NCBI GenBank assembly: GCA_963975155.1
Contig: CAXBFG010000001.1
Coordinates: forward strand, 186,001 to 250,000
Length of the DNA stretch: 64,000 bases
From: UBA5109 sp963975155
Lineage (GTDB): Bacteria; Pseudomonadota; Gammaproteobacteria; Pseudomonadales; Pseudohongiellaceae
Reading direction: 5' to 3'
The position numbers and the translations under genes were made by a program. Below, piece after piece: positions 27,799 through 36,746 of the stretch. The notes under the pieces are model-generated. The model was not told the DNA's origin. It made no database searches and saw nothing but the letters and a program-made list of their open reading frames with translations. The stretch's first letter is position 1; each line of letters begins with the position of its first letter.

Positions 27799-29597
27799 AT
27801 CTGTTTTTCTGACTCTGTATTAAATAGCCTTGGGTTCTGTAGCTGCTCATAAAGCAACTGCTGCGTCTGATAGCGAAATTTGTTCCTGAGCAATTCGCCT
27901 GGATCATCTTCAATTCTGCCCAGCCATTGCTGCATGGCCTGATCTTCTTCAGTCTCTGTATCCTGTACCTGAGCTGTCTGGGGGTCGGGAGCATCCTCTT
28001 CCTCCTGCTCCTCCTGTCCAGCTTCAGAATCAGTTATTTCAGAAGGTTCCTGTTCTTCAGGACTCTGTTCTGAGTTCTCCTCTTGCTCTTCGCTTTGTTG
28101 AGCAGATTGTTGCTCACTTTGCTGCTCAGACTGACTCTGTTCACTTTCACTATCTTGTTCCTGCTCCTGACTCTGTTCGTTTTGCTCCTGTTCCTGCTGC
28201 TCTTCTTCGCGCTGTTGCTGTTCAAGCAGATTTTGTACCAGTGCTCTGTTAAAAAGGGCATCAGGGTTATCAGGCTGTTCTTCGAGAACCTTGTCATAGC
28301 TACTGATGGCTTCTTGATAACGTTGTAATCGAGCCAGGGAATTGCCTTTGTTATACTCCGCCTGCAGTCCTTCCATCTGATTGAATTCATTCAGCGCTGC
28401 TTCGTAATTTCCATCCCGATAATGTGCAGCTGCACGCCAGCCAGTATCTTCAAAAAGCTGCGATGCAGTGTCGTATTCCTGAGTAGCAAATGCATCGTTG
28501 CCCTGCTGATTCTTATTTGCCCATAAATCTTTCCATCCCAGGGCATAGGCCTGTTGCTGAGGACTTATCAGTATCAGCATGCAAATACTGAGTAACCAGC
28601 CGCGACGAAAAGCTAAAGCGGCGAGTGGTAGAACCAGTAACAACAACCAGGGCCCAGCTTCTGCCCAGCTATCGTAGTCCTGTTCAACTATTCGCAGATC
28701 CTGGTTTTCCTCAAACAGGCTCTGTTCCAGCAGGAAATCCAGATCCTGGTCTGATAAAACAATATCTGTATAGCGCCCGTTTACCGAGTTGGCGAGGTCC
28801 TGCAGAAGTTCACGATTAAGGCGGGGAATAACAATAGCGTTATTCTGATCCCTTAGAAAGCCATCATTGGTTGGTATCGGAGCGCCTTCCTCGGTCCCTA
28901 CACCTAAAATGACCAGTTCATGAAGGGTTCCGTTCATAAGAGTCTGAATGGCGTCTATATCCGCGCTGTTGATACCGTCAGTAATCAGTATGATTTTTGC
29001 TTCATTCAATTGAGCATTTTCAAGCAAACTGAGGGCAAGGCTGATTCCGGCTTCAGGGTCACTGCCCAGTACCGGCATGATGTTTGGATCCAGGGACGCA
29101 ACCATATTGCTGATAGTGGCTATATCATCTGTCAGGGGTGTGACGGTATGTGCTGAACCGGCATACACGACCAGTGCTGTCTGTCCTTCTTCTTTCCGGC
29201 TGTTAAGTATATCGATCAGCTTGCGTTGTGCGCGCACCAGGCGACTGGGGTTAAGGTCAGTCGAGTACATCGAAAGGGACAAATCCTGCACGATGACCAT
29301 AGCATCTTCGCGCTCCTGTACCGGTGTTGGTATGCGTTCCCAGGCCGGACCAGCGAGGGCAATAATGGCAAGCACCCAGATACTTAATAAACCATAGAGG
29401 GGTAGAAACTGTCTGGATCGTGTATTTTGCTCCAGTAAAAAAGGTAAGAGCTTGGCATCAATGGCCTTATACCAGCTGCTGTTGCGGCTATGTAAAAAGC
29501 CCAGACTTGCAACCAATATGACAGCCGGAATCAAGCCCAGTAGAAACAGGGGACGCAGGAAGTGGAAATTTTCAATAAAAGTCGATAATGCGTTCAT
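27792..29597 (-). CDS. batB: BatB/BatC-type vWA-TPR protein
   Basis: A 601-residue protein. Two N-terminal membrane segments (about residues 14-31 and 62-82) lead to a von Willebrand A domain (about 93-290) with MIDAS motif DLSLS near 105. A further membrane segment lies near 315-345, then TPR repeats (YNKGNSLARLQRYQEAISSYDKVL, about 400-450), then a Gln/Glu-rich low-complexity stretch of roughly 90 residues and a conserved short C-terminus. The vWA and TPR parts correspond to BatB and BatC, which are separate genes in Bacteroides. The start abuts the batA stop directly. Confidence 0.87.
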   Translation of the reverse strand: MNALSTFIENFHFLRPLFLLGLIPAVILVASLGFLHSRNSSWYKAIDAKLLPFLLEQNTRSRQFLPLYGLLSIWVLAIIALAGPAWERIPTPVQEREDAMVIVQDLSLSMYSTDLNPSRLVRAQRKLIDILNSRKEEGQTALVVYAGSAHTVTPLTDDIATISNMVASLDPNIMPVLGSDPEAGISLALSLLENAQLNEAKIILITDGINSADIDAIQTLMNGTLHELVILGVGTEEGAPIPTNDGFLRDQNNAIVIPRLNRELLQDLANSVNGRYTDIVLSDQDLDFLLEQSLFEENQDLRIVEQDYDSWAEAGPWLLLLVLPLAALAFRRGWLLSICMLILISPQQQAYALGWKDLWANKNQQGNDAFATQEYDTASQLFEDTGWRAAAHYRDGNYEAALNEFNQMEGLQAEYNKGNSLARLQRYQEAISSYDKVLEEQPDNPDALFNRALVQNLLEQQQREEEQQEQEQNEQSQEQEQDSESEQSQSEQQSEQQSAQQSEEQEENSEQSPEEQEPSEITDSEAGQEEQEEEDAPDPQTAQVQDTETEEDQAMQQWLGRIEDDPGELLRNKFRYQTQQLLYEQLQNPRLFNTESEKQIW

Positions 29598-30686
29598 TTA
29601 TGGTTTGCCATCAGCCATATTTACATTTGTCAAAGCAGGGTCTGTTCTATCATTACCCTCTGCTATAGATATAGGGCTTTGACTGGATTTTTTCCAGCCC
29701 TGCCATAGCGGCATTCTGCTTAAAGCAATTAGAAAGCTGAACAATATACCCAGACCCAGTGGCCAGTAGAAAAGTGCAATAGTCGGACGAAATGTTTCGT
29801 CCTCCTGTTCGACTGGTTCGAGTTCGTCGAGTACGGCATAAATCTGTTCCAGCTCATTGATATCTCGGGCCCTGAAATATTGACCACCGGTATTGACGGC
29901 AATTGCGGTCAGGGTTTCCTCATCCAGGTCAGCTGAAGGATTTACGGCGCGATTACCAAAGACGGAAGAGCGTTGGGTCGTTTCTGCCCCGATACCTATT
30001 GTATAGATGCGTATTCCTTCACGGGCAGCCAGTTCTCCAGCCTGCATGGGAGAGACCTGTCCGGCATTGTTAACGCCATCGGTCAGTAGAATCAGTATAC
30101 GACTGGTTTCAGGCCTTTCACGAAGATGGCGCACCCCAAGACCAATGGCATCTCCTATGGCGGTTGCATTTTCTTCAATTATGCCGATTTCAGCTTCTTC
30201 GAGCAGAATGCCAACGGTCTCCCTGTCAAAGGTTAAAGGGGCTTGTGTATAAGCCCTGGCAGCAAACAGTATCAGACCAAGACGGTCACCCTGGCGTCTT
30301 TCAACGAAATCACCCACTACCGATTTCACGACTTCAAGACGTGTCGCATTGCGTGCCTGGAGCTGAATATCCTGAGCTTCCATGCTACCTGAGATGTCGA
30401 CTGCCAGCATAAGGTCACGACCTGTAGTAGGCAGTTGTACAGGGTCTCCAACCCATTGTGGCCGGCTGGCAGCCAGAACCAGCAGTAACCAGCATAGAAT
30501 AGCGAGTAAAGAGAGCAGAATACTGCGTGTGCCGAGTCGCGGACTTGAGGACACAACAGATTTCAGGCTGGTGAAAAAGGGCACAAACAAGGGTGCCTCT
30601 ATGATTTCTGCGCGTGGCAGAAGTCGATTAATCAGGTAGGGTAAGGGTAAGAGGATAAATACCCATGGCCACTGAAATTCAATCAT
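29598..30686 (-). CDS. batA: BatA-type vWA membrane protein
   Basis: A 362-residue protein with membrane segments near residues 10-20 and 58-73, a vWA domain with a complete MIDAS (AVDISGSM near residue 93-100; LLTDGVNNAG), and a C-terminal membrane anchor (IALFYWPLGLGILFSFLIAL, about 304-323). The metal-binding residues are intact, so divalent-metal-dependent ligand binding is likely. Its start overlaps the DUF4381 stop by 4 bases. It is the paired partner of the following BatB. Confidence 0.88.
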   Translation of the reverse strand: MIEFQWPWVFILLPLPYLINRLLPRAEIIEAPLFVPFFTSLKSVVSSSPRLGTRSILLSLLAILCWLLLVLAASRPQWVGDPVQLPTTGRDLMLAVDISGSMEAQDIQLQARNATRLEVVKSVVGDFVERRQGDRLGLILFAARAYTQAPLTFDRETVGILLEEAEIGIIEENATAIGDAIGLGVRHLRERPETSRILILLTDGVNNAGQVSPMQAGELAAREGIRIYTIGIGAETTQRSSVFGNRAVNPSADLDEETLTAIAVNTGGQYFRARDINELEQIYAVLDELEPVEQEDETFRPTIALFYWPLGLGILFSFLIALSRMPLWQGWKKSSQSPISIAEGNDRTDPALTNVNMADGKP

Positions 30687-31243
30687 GCCATGACCTCAAT
30701 ATTGCTTTTTTTCTGGCCGCTTTGCTGCTTTTTTTGTGTATAACGCGAACTGATCCAGTTTTGTGCCAGAGTATATAGACCTTCAACTTCACCAGCGAAA
30801 ATTGGGCGGTACTGACCCTCTGCAAGAACTTTGCCCAGACCTTCACTAAAGTCATTTCCACCATAGCTCTGATCGAGATATTCGAGCCATGGAGTTCCGC
30901 TCAACCTGGCTATTTCACGTTGCTGCCGGGAATCGGTAAAAAGTGCCACCCGGTTTAGTACAGTGTTGACGGCGTAAAGGTAGTCAAGTCCGGCTTTGTT
31001 TTTATCGGCATCTGCGCTGAGTGTGCTGGCCCGGTAGACATCAATAGCCTTTGCCAGTTCATCCTGAGCAGCCTGCAGGCGCTTATGTAAAATGAGTCTT
31101 CTGAAGGCCTTATATGAGAGCCAGATTAGAAACATGATAAACAGAGCAATAAGCACCCACCAGCCAGGTGCCAGTGGCCAGATACTGACTGGATCAGGTA
31201 AATGAATGTCTGCCAATTGGCTTAGAGGGTCTTCTGATTCCAT
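30683..31243 (-). CDS. DUF4381 membrane protein of the Bat cluster
   Basis: A 186-residue protein. It begins with a short periplasmic LADIHLPDPVSIWPLAPGWW stretch, has one membrane segment (about residues 28-46), and continues as a cytoplasmic helical domain ending in basic residues. This matches DUF4381, found between DUF58 and BatA genes in proteobacterial MoxR operons. The start overlaps the upstream DUF58 gene by 22 bases, so translation is probably coupled. Function unknown. Confidence 0.82.
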   Translation of the reverse strand: MESEDPLSQLADIHLPDPVSIWPLAPGWWVLIALFIMFLIWLSYKAFRRLILHKRLQAAQDELAKAIDVYRASTLSADADKNKAGLDYLYAVNTVLNRVALFTDSRQQREIARLSGTPWLEYLDQSYGGNDFSEGLGKVLAEGQYRPIFAGEVEGLYTLAQNWISSRYTQKKQQSGQKKSNIEVMA

Positions 31244-32190
31244 GATTCCAATTGTTCCAGGACGATCTGATCGGTTCTTAAGCAGATTAGAGGAACTTTT
31301 AGTGCATTAAGTTCGCTCCTGAGGTTTTGTAATTTAAGCTCGAAACTTTGGTGATAAGCATCACGAACCTGAGAGGCATAAGTATCTATGGTGTCGAGCT
31401 CATCGCCATTGGTAATACTGTAAATGCCGGGTTTAGGCAACTGACTCTCCAGATTGTCGTAAATAAAAATACAACTCAGGTTGTTGTGGCGTGATAGCTG
31501 TTGCATGTATTGCAGACAGGTTTTATCCAGGTCGCTGAAATCACTGATGAGATAAATCGTCGAACCTGGTTTGGTAATTCGGTAAATATGCTCCAGGGCT
31601 GAACGCAGGCCCGACTTGCCATCAGGATTTACAGCTGGTTTATGCTGGTTAACGAGCTTTTGATTATAGTCTGAAAGCAGGGAGAGAAAGCGTAGTGCTG
31701 AGCGTTTGCCGCGTCTTGCTTTGACCAGTTCAGATGCGCTGTCAGAAAATACAACACCACCGACCCGGTCGCCATTATCAACCGTCATCCAGCATAAAAT
31801 TGCCGCGACTTCTGCTGCAACAACTGATTTAAAACTCACCTGACTGCCAAAATACATGTGATGACTCTGATCAACCCCGATGAGGACTGGCTTTTCTCTC
31901 TCTTCACGGAAAATCTTGGTAAAGGGTCGACCAGTTCGAGCAGTGACACGCCAGTCAATGCTGCGAATGTCATCGCCGGCCTGATAGGCACGATGCTCTT
32001 CGAAATCGACGCCACGGCCTTTGGCCTTGGAAACATGCGAACCTGACATGCCAAGCCTGGAGCGAGATTGATAATCCAGTTCCAGTGCCTTGGCTACATG
32101 ACGTTGATCAAGTAATTGCTGCAGGTCCAACATAGCACCACGGCAGCGAAACTGGTCATGTTGGATATTTAACTGGCGCTTACGTGACAT
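31222..32190 (-). CDS. DUF58 domain protein (Bat cluster)
   Basis: A 322-residue soluble DUF58 protein. The signature GVDFEEHRAYQAGDDIRSIDWRV (about residues 59-81) is followed by a vWA-like core (PVLIGVDQSHHM; YLISDFSDLD). It lacks the membrane segments of the DUF58 protein at 21993-22979. It lies 11 bases after MoxR and is the expected MoxR partner. Confidence 0.88.
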   Translation of the reverse strand: MSRKRQLNIQHDQFRCRGAMLDLQQLLDQRHVAKALELDYQSRSRLGMSGSHVSKAKGRGVDFEEHRAYQAGDDIRSIDWRVTARTGRPFTKIFREEREKPVLIGVDQSHHMYFGSQVSFKSVVAAEVAAILCWMTVDNGDRVGGVVFSDSASELVKARRGKRSALRFLSLLSDYNQKLVNQHKPAVNPDGKSGLRSALEHIYRITKPGSTIYLISDFSDLDKTCLQYMQQLSRHNNLSCIFIYDNLESQLPKPGIYSITNGDELDTIDTYASQVRDAYHQSFELKLQNLRSELNALKVPLICLRTDQIVLEQLESWNQKTL

Positions 32191-32201
32191 CTTTATGTGA
32201 T

Positions 32202-33161
32202 CTAGGCTGCGGGTACCAGTGTAAGGACTTCATCCAGAACCCTGTCAGCATCAATACCAGCCGCCTCAGCTTCAAAACTGATCAGAACCCTGTGACGCAG
32301 GACATCGTGGAATATTTCATGTACATCCTCCGGACTGACAAAATCCTTACCTTTGAGCCAGGCATGTGCACGGGCACAGATATCAAGGGAAATTGTGCCA
32401 CGTGGACTGACACCATAGTCTATCCAGCGCGCCAGTTCCTCACTGTAAGGGGCTGGATTACGGGTCGCCATAACCAGTTGCAGAATATATTCCTCCACAG
32501 CTTCTGCCATATGTAAATTCAGTACTTCCTGTCTTGCAGCAAAGAGGGCTTGCTGTGGCACGATTTCGGGTGGAGTAGGGACCTGATGTTTGGCTTCATT
32601 ACGAACCAGATGCAGTATTTTTCGTTCAGATTCGGTATCAGGATAGTCCACTGTGACATGCATAAGGAAACGGTCGAGTTGGGCTTCCGGCAAGGGGTAA
32701 GTACCTTCCTGTTCAATGGGGTTCTGGGTTGCCATAACGAGGAATAGCTCCGGCAATTTAAAGGTTTCCCTGCCTACACTAACCTGGTGTTCTGCCATGG
32801 CTTCAAGTAAGGCTGACTGAACCTTGGCCGGTGCCCGGTTGATTTCGTCAGCCAGCACCAGATTATGAAAAATCGGGCCTTGCTGGAAAGTGAAAGACCC
32901 ATCTTCCGGCCGAAAAATTTCTGTACCGGTAATATCGCTGGGCAGAAGGTCGGGAGTGAACTGGATTCGGTGGAAGTCACCTTCTATGGCTTCCGACAGG
33001 TTCTTAATAGCTTTGGTTTTAGCTAGTCCGGGCGCACCTTCAACCAGAAGATGACCGTCTGCCAGTAAGGCTATTAAAAGTCGATCCAGGAGTTTTTCTT
33101 GACCAATAATTTGCTGAGAGAGCCATTCTTTTAAAGCTCCGATTATTTGTTTCTGAGGCAT
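32202..33161 (-). CDS. MoxR-family AAA+ ATPase (Bat cluster)
   Basis: A 319-residue MoxR ATPase, first gene of the minus-strand Bat operon. It shows Walker A EGAPGLAKTKAI (about residues 39-50), Walker B LVLADEINRAP, sensor 1 ATQNPIEQEGTYPLPE and sensor 2 SPRGTISL. The P-loop is GAPGLAKT, with Ala in place of the last Gly, which is common in this MoxR subfamily. It is transcribed divergently from pyrD. Confidence 0.92.
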   Translation of the reverse strand: MPQKQIIGALKEWLSQQIIGQEKLLDRLLIALLADGHLLVEGAPGLAKTKAIKNLSEAIEGDFHRIQFTPDLLPSDITGTEIFRPEDGSFTFQQGPIFHNLVLADEINRAPAKVQSALLEAMAEHQVSVGRETFKLPELFLVMATQNPIEQEGTYPLPEAQLDRFLMHVTVDYPDTESERKILHLVRNEAKHQVPTPPEIVPQQALFAARQEVLNLHMAEAVEEYILQLVMATRNPAPYSEELARWIDYGVSPRGTISLDICARAHAWLKGKDFVSPEDVHEIFHDVLRHRVLISFEAEAAGIDADRVLDEVLTLVPAA

Positions 33162-33304
33162 AGATTAAATCTCTTACTGCGTGATGAAATTTTTGAAGAC
33201 TATAGTTCGTTTAATAAACCCGGCATGATAACCTAATCATACAAAAAAGGCCTGATCCTGTTAAGAAATAAGACTATGGCAATTCGAGCTTGTGACTTTT
33301 TAAG

Positions 33305-33334
33305 TCAAGCACTATTTAATTCAAGCACTATAAT
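33305..33334 (+). promoter_or_regulatory. Candidate pyrD promoter with an 11-bp direct repeat
   Basis: TATAAT at 33329-33334 is a perfect -10 box. The -35 region is poor. An exact direct repeat TCAAGCACTAT occurs at 33305-33315 and 33321-33331, 16 bases apart, with the second copy running into the -10. Such spacing suggests a regulator or a duplicated promoter half. A transcript would start near 33341, which supports the TTG start of pyrD at 33362. Confidence 0.45.
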
Positions 33335-33361
33335 GTGGCACAAATATGGAGTAGCTCTGAT

Positions 33362-34384
33362 TTGTACACGCTGATCCGCCGTTTCCTGTTTCTTTTTCCA
33401 GCAGAATTCTCTCATAAACTTGGCCTCAGGGGCTTGAAGTTTATGCACCGCTTTGGCCTGAGCTCCCTGCTGGTACCGCCCATAAAGCCAAATCCGGTTG
33501 ATATCCTCGGCCTGCACTTCAGCAACCCGATAGGCCTTGCCGCCGGACTCGATAAAAATGCTGACTATATAGACGCACTTGGAGCACTGGGCTTCGGCTT
33601 TATAGAAGTTGGTACCGTAACTCCCAAAGCTCAGACAGGTAATGCGAAGCCACGACTGTTCAGGTTAAGTGAAGAGCAAGCCATTATCAATCGAATGGGA
33701 TTTAATAATAAAGGCGTTGCGCATGTAGTTGAGCGCCTTAAACATAAACGCTTCAAGGGCATTGTCGGCGTTAATATTGGTAAAAACTTTTCGACGCCGG
33801 TGGAAAAAGCTTCTGATGATTATCTGTTTTGTTTAAAGGCTGTTTATCCCTTTGCCGATTACATTGTAGTGAATCTTTCGTCCCCGAATACACCGGGTCT
33901 GCGGAAATTACAGTTTGGTGCAGAACTAGACAGACTGTTGGCGAGTTTAAAAACAGAGCAGGGGCACTTGTCTGAACAACAAGGCCGCTATGTACCTTTG
34001 TTATTAAAAATTGCTCCTGACCTGAGTGAAAAGGAATGTCAGGATATTGCCATGAGTCTGCTTTATCACAATATTGACGGAGTGATTGCCTGTAATACAA
34101 CTATCAGCAGGAGGGCAGTGAGTAATTCTGTTTATGCTGAAGAGGCGGGGGGCTTGAGTGGCTTGCCTCTTGCAGAGATGGCTGACAATGTCATCTCTGT
34201 GCTGCATAAAAGCTTACAAGGCTCCATTCCCATTATTGGTGTAGGCGGCATCAGCAACAAGGCGGGCGCAGAGGCGAAGTATAAAGCCGGTGCAAATTTG
34301 CTGCAGATATATACCGGCTTTATTTATCAGGGGCCAGGTTTAATTGCTGAGCTTGCATCTGTTTCTCAAGGCAAGACTGACTGA
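33362..34384 (+). CDS. pyrD: Dihydroorotate dehydrogenase (quinone), class 2
   Basis: PyrD oxidises dihydroorotate to orotate in pyrimidine synthesis, passing electrons to quinone at the inner membrane. The N-terminal amphipathic helix MYTLIRRFLFLF is the class 2 membrane/quinone element, and NPIGLAAGLDKNADY, VNLSSPNTPGLR and the flavin-phosphate IIGVGGIS motif follow. I choose the TTG at 33362 (340 residues), preceded by GGAG 10 bases away and matching the family N-terminus. The longer frame to a GTG at 33335 would start inside the promoter. Confidence 0.93.
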   Translation: MYTLIRRFLFLFPAEFSHKLGLRGLKFMHRFGLSSLLVPPIKPNPVDILGLHFSNPIGLAAGLDKNADYIDALGALGFGFIEVGTVTPKAQTGNAKPRLFRLSEEQAIINRMGFNNKGVAHVVERLKHKRFKGIVGVNIGKNFSTPVEKASDDYLFCLKAVYPFADYIVVNLSSPNTPGLRKLQFGAELDRLLASLKTEQGHLSEQQGRYVPLLLKIAPDLSEKECQDIAMSLLYHNIDGVIACNTTISRRAVSNSVYAEEAGGLSGLPLAEMADNVISVLHKSLQGSIPIIGVGGISNKAGAEAKYKAGANLLQIYTGFIYQGPGLIAELASVSQGKTD

Positions 34385-34656
34385 TGCGAACATTGAGACT
34401 TTTTACAACACAAGGGTGTCATTTATGCGAGGTGGCTGCAGAAATGCTTGAACGGGAAATGGCAGTTATCACAAACATGAATCATGAGAAGCCGGAAGTT
34501 GAGGAAATTGAAATAAGCGACGCCGATGATTTAATGGAAGCTTATGCCATACGGATACCTGTTCTGAAATTTACAGACTCTAAAACCGAATTAGCCTGGC
34601 CATTTTCGGCACAAGAATTAAACCATTTTCTGCTTGAGGAGCTAAGCACTTTATAA
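34384..34656 (+). CDS. Glutaredoxin-like protein (DUF836 type)
   Basis: A 90-residue thioredoxin-fold protein with a CHLC active site (residues 13-16) and a conserved cis-proline region in IRIPVLKF. It belongs to the short glutaredoxin-like (DUF836) group. Its ATG shares one base with the pyrD stop, so it is translated with pyrD. Redox partner unknown. Confidence 0.83.
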   Translation: MRTLRLFTTQGCHLCEVAAEMLEREMAVITNMNHEKPEVEEIEISDADDLMEAYAIRIPVLKFTDSKTELAWPFSAQELNHFLLEELSTL

Positions 34657-34761
34657 GATTGCCTTGCAGGGACAAAGAATCATAACGAAGATATTAAGTT
34701 GCTGGGGAATGAATAAAAGTGAAACAACAAAAAATAAAACAGAAAATAAAGCTGCGCTTTT

Positions 34762-35769
34762 CTAGGTGGTTTTTATATGCCAGGGTTCATATCTGACACC
34801 ATACTGATTGGTGTCCGTGTAGCGAATATCTATATAACCAAGACTGACCATTTGCCTGAATTCGGTAGTTCTTGAAAAATCCTCAGTAAAATTTAATTCT
34901 CCAAGACCAATCTTGCCAACGTCAAAATCACCAATGCAGTGAAAGGAATGTCCAGGTGGTGCCAGAGAGCGTGATGCTTTCGACAGATTGAGATTTGATT
35001 GCTGTGTTTTTGCCAGGAACAAATGCATTTGTTTAACAACGTTGCGAATGCCCGAAGTTAATAATAGTTCCTGACCTACGTCGCGTTTGATTTGCTGATA
35101 CAGATTATAAGAAGCGCCTCTAAGCAGGTAATGACCGCTGCCATGAATTTTCACAACATTTCGGATAGGGATTCGAGTCGTCAGTTCAGGTGTTACTTTT
35201 TCTCCAAAAAAACCATATTGGTTTGCGTCTGCAAAGTATATTTGCTCAAGAAAATCCAGCTCATCCTTTTCGAAAGCACCGATAGCGGGGTAGTTGCGGG
35301 CGAAGAAAAGCATTTCGTCGAAGCCGAGCAGATTGAAGTTGCCATGACCAACATAATTTTGTACCCGTTCCAGTCTGCTGACAGTGGAATCAAGCAGGAA
35401 TTTCTTGTCTAGAGGCAAGTAAATATCATTCTTGAAGTCAGCGTCAAAATTTCGAATTTTACTCAGATATTCGTCGACTTCTCCATCATCCAGATCATTC
35501 AGATCAATATCCCTTTCAGTGTGCTTGAAGCCATCTTCAAGTACGGTTTCTTCCAGAATAATGGCACCCGGATCCGGAGGGCTTTGGTCGATAATTAGCC
35601 CGGATGGGCTTTCGATAATGGCAGGTTCAACAACGGGAAGAATGGTTGATTCAGGGTCCTGAGTGACCAAAATTCGATTTTCACCCAGCCGTGGTTGCAG
35701 GGAACGGCTGGACACTAAGGATATAGCACCGCCTGCAATAAGAGCCTGTAAGAATCGCCTTTTTTTCAT
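34762..35769 (-). CDS. Exported M15-type D-Ala-D-Ala carboxypeptidase-like protein
   Basis: A 335-residue exported protein. The N-terminus MKKRRFLQALIAGGAISLVSS is a signal with a twin-arginine-like KRRFLQ motif. A low-complexity region (to about 120) and a helical middle precede the C-terminal VanY/M15B-like zinc peptidase domain. Zinc and catalytic residues are visible in GHSFHCIGDFDVG (His and Asp of H-x-x-G-x-x-D) and YEPWHIK near the C-terminus. Family members trim peptidoglycan stem peptides. The catalytic motif differs from the usual H-x-x-G-x-A-x-D by Phe for Ala. It is the downstream neighbour of tatD on the same strand. Confidence 0.72.
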   Translation of the reverse strand: MKKRRFLQALIAGGAISLVSSRSLQPRLGENRILVTQDPESTILPVVEPAIIESPSGLIIDQSPPDPGAIILEETVLEDGFKHTERDIDLNDLDDGEVDEYLSKIRNFDADFKNDIYLPLDKKFLLDSTVSRLERVQNYVGHGNFNLLGFDEMLFFARNYPAIGAFEKDELDFLEQIYFADANQYGFFGEKVTPELTTRIPIRNVVKIHGSGHYLLRGASYNLYQQIKRDVGQELLLTSGIRNVVKQMHLFLAKTQQSNLNLSKASRSLAPPGHSFHCIGDFDVGKIGLGELNFTEDFSRTTEFRQMVSLGYIDIRYTDTNQYGVRYEPWHIKTT

Positions 35770-35791
35770 AAGCTAGGGAATATAGCAAAGT

Positions 35792-36571
35792 TCATAGAGC
35801 AAAAAAATCCCTGGCATTCGCGGAAGTCTGCATTGCCACAGTTTCGGGACTTTTCTCCAGACATCTGGCTACCATGTCCAGTACATAAGTTAAATTGGCC
35901 GGCTCGTTTCGGCGGGTTGCAGGCCGTGGTTCCATGTTGCGGGGCATTAAATAAGGAGCGTCGGTTTCCAGCATCAGGCGATCCTCAGGTATATCCTTTA
36001 ACAAGGGGTGCAGGGAATAACCACGACGCTCATCACAGACCCAGCCAGTTATGCCAATGTAAAAATCCATATCCAGATAGTCATGAAGTTCGTCTTTGTT
36101 TCCGGTAAAGCAGTGTACGACAATTTTATCCAGTTGATCTCTGAAATTTTGCACTATGGGTAAGAAACGTTCGTGAGCATCGCGCTGATGTAAAAAAACC
36201 GGCAAGCTGAATTCGGCAGCCAGATTTAACTGTGCAATAAATGCCGACTCCTGATCCTGTTGCGGCGAGAAGTTCCGATTGAAATCCAGTCCGCATTCCC
36301 CCAATGCCTTGACGCAATTATGCTGCAGTAAATCCCGTAGCGAATTTTCGAGACTCGCGGTGTATTCGCTGGCTTCATGAGGGTGCAAGCCCACTGTACT
36401 GTATAGGAGATCGGGATACTGCTGACAGATTTCGATTGAACGCTGACTGCTGATAAGGCTGGTTCCGGTCAGAATCATTTTTTCCATACTGACTGCTTGC
36501 GCACGGCTTATAACCTCATCAAGATCATCTCGAAAGCTTTCGTGACTGAGATTGGCACCGATATCGATCAA
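35792..36571 (-). CDS. tatD: TatD-family metal-dependent deoxyribonuclease
   Basis: A 259-residue TIM-barrel hydrolase. It opens MIDIGANLSHESF, as in true E. coli TatD (which lacks the H-x-H of YcfH-type paralogues). Further metal-site segments are STVGLHPHEA, LGECGLDFNRN, HQRDAHERF, VVHCFTGN and LETDAPYLMPR. TatD is a 3'-5' exonuclease active on DNA and involved in oxidative-damage repair. The only in-frame start that fits is a TTG at 36571, with no clear ribosome site. Confidence 0.92.
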   Translation of the reverse strand: MIDIGANLSHESFRDDLDEVISRAQAVSMEKMILTGTSLISSQRSIEICQQYPDLLYSTVGLHPHEASEYTASLENSLRDLLQHNCVKALGECGLDFNRNFSPQQDQESAFIAQLNLAAEFSLPVFLHQRDAHERFLPIVQNFRDQLDKIVVHCFTGNKDELHDYLDMDFYIGITGWVCDERRGYSLHPLLKDIPEDRLMLETDAPYLMPRNMEPRPATRRNEPANLTYVLDMVARCLEKSPETVAMQTSANARDFFAL

Positions 36572-36708
36572 AGAAGGAGATTCCGCTTTTGAAGGTGTGA
36601 AAGGTCTGCTTATTACAAGCCCGCAATAGTAAAGTGCAGAAGTGAATATTACCAGTTTTGTGCCTTGCAGCTGTCAAAAAAATCTGTGAGAAATAGTGAT
36701 CATCCCGC

Positions 36709-36714
36709 TATAAT
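36709..36714 (+). promoter_or_regulatory. Candidate ilvE -10 box
   Basis: TATAAT at 36709-36714 lies 32 bases before the ilvE GTG in the 175-base tatD-ilvE spacer. The expected -35 position carries only a weak match. AGAGGG follows as the ribosome site. Confidence 0.35.
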
Positions 36715-36746
36715 GCCTGACTTTTATGAAATGAAGAGGGTAGACC

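Noticed and set aside
33335..33361. GTG as the pyrD start
   Set aside because: It sits directly after the TATAAT; the TTG at 33362 has a ribosome site and the family N-terminus.
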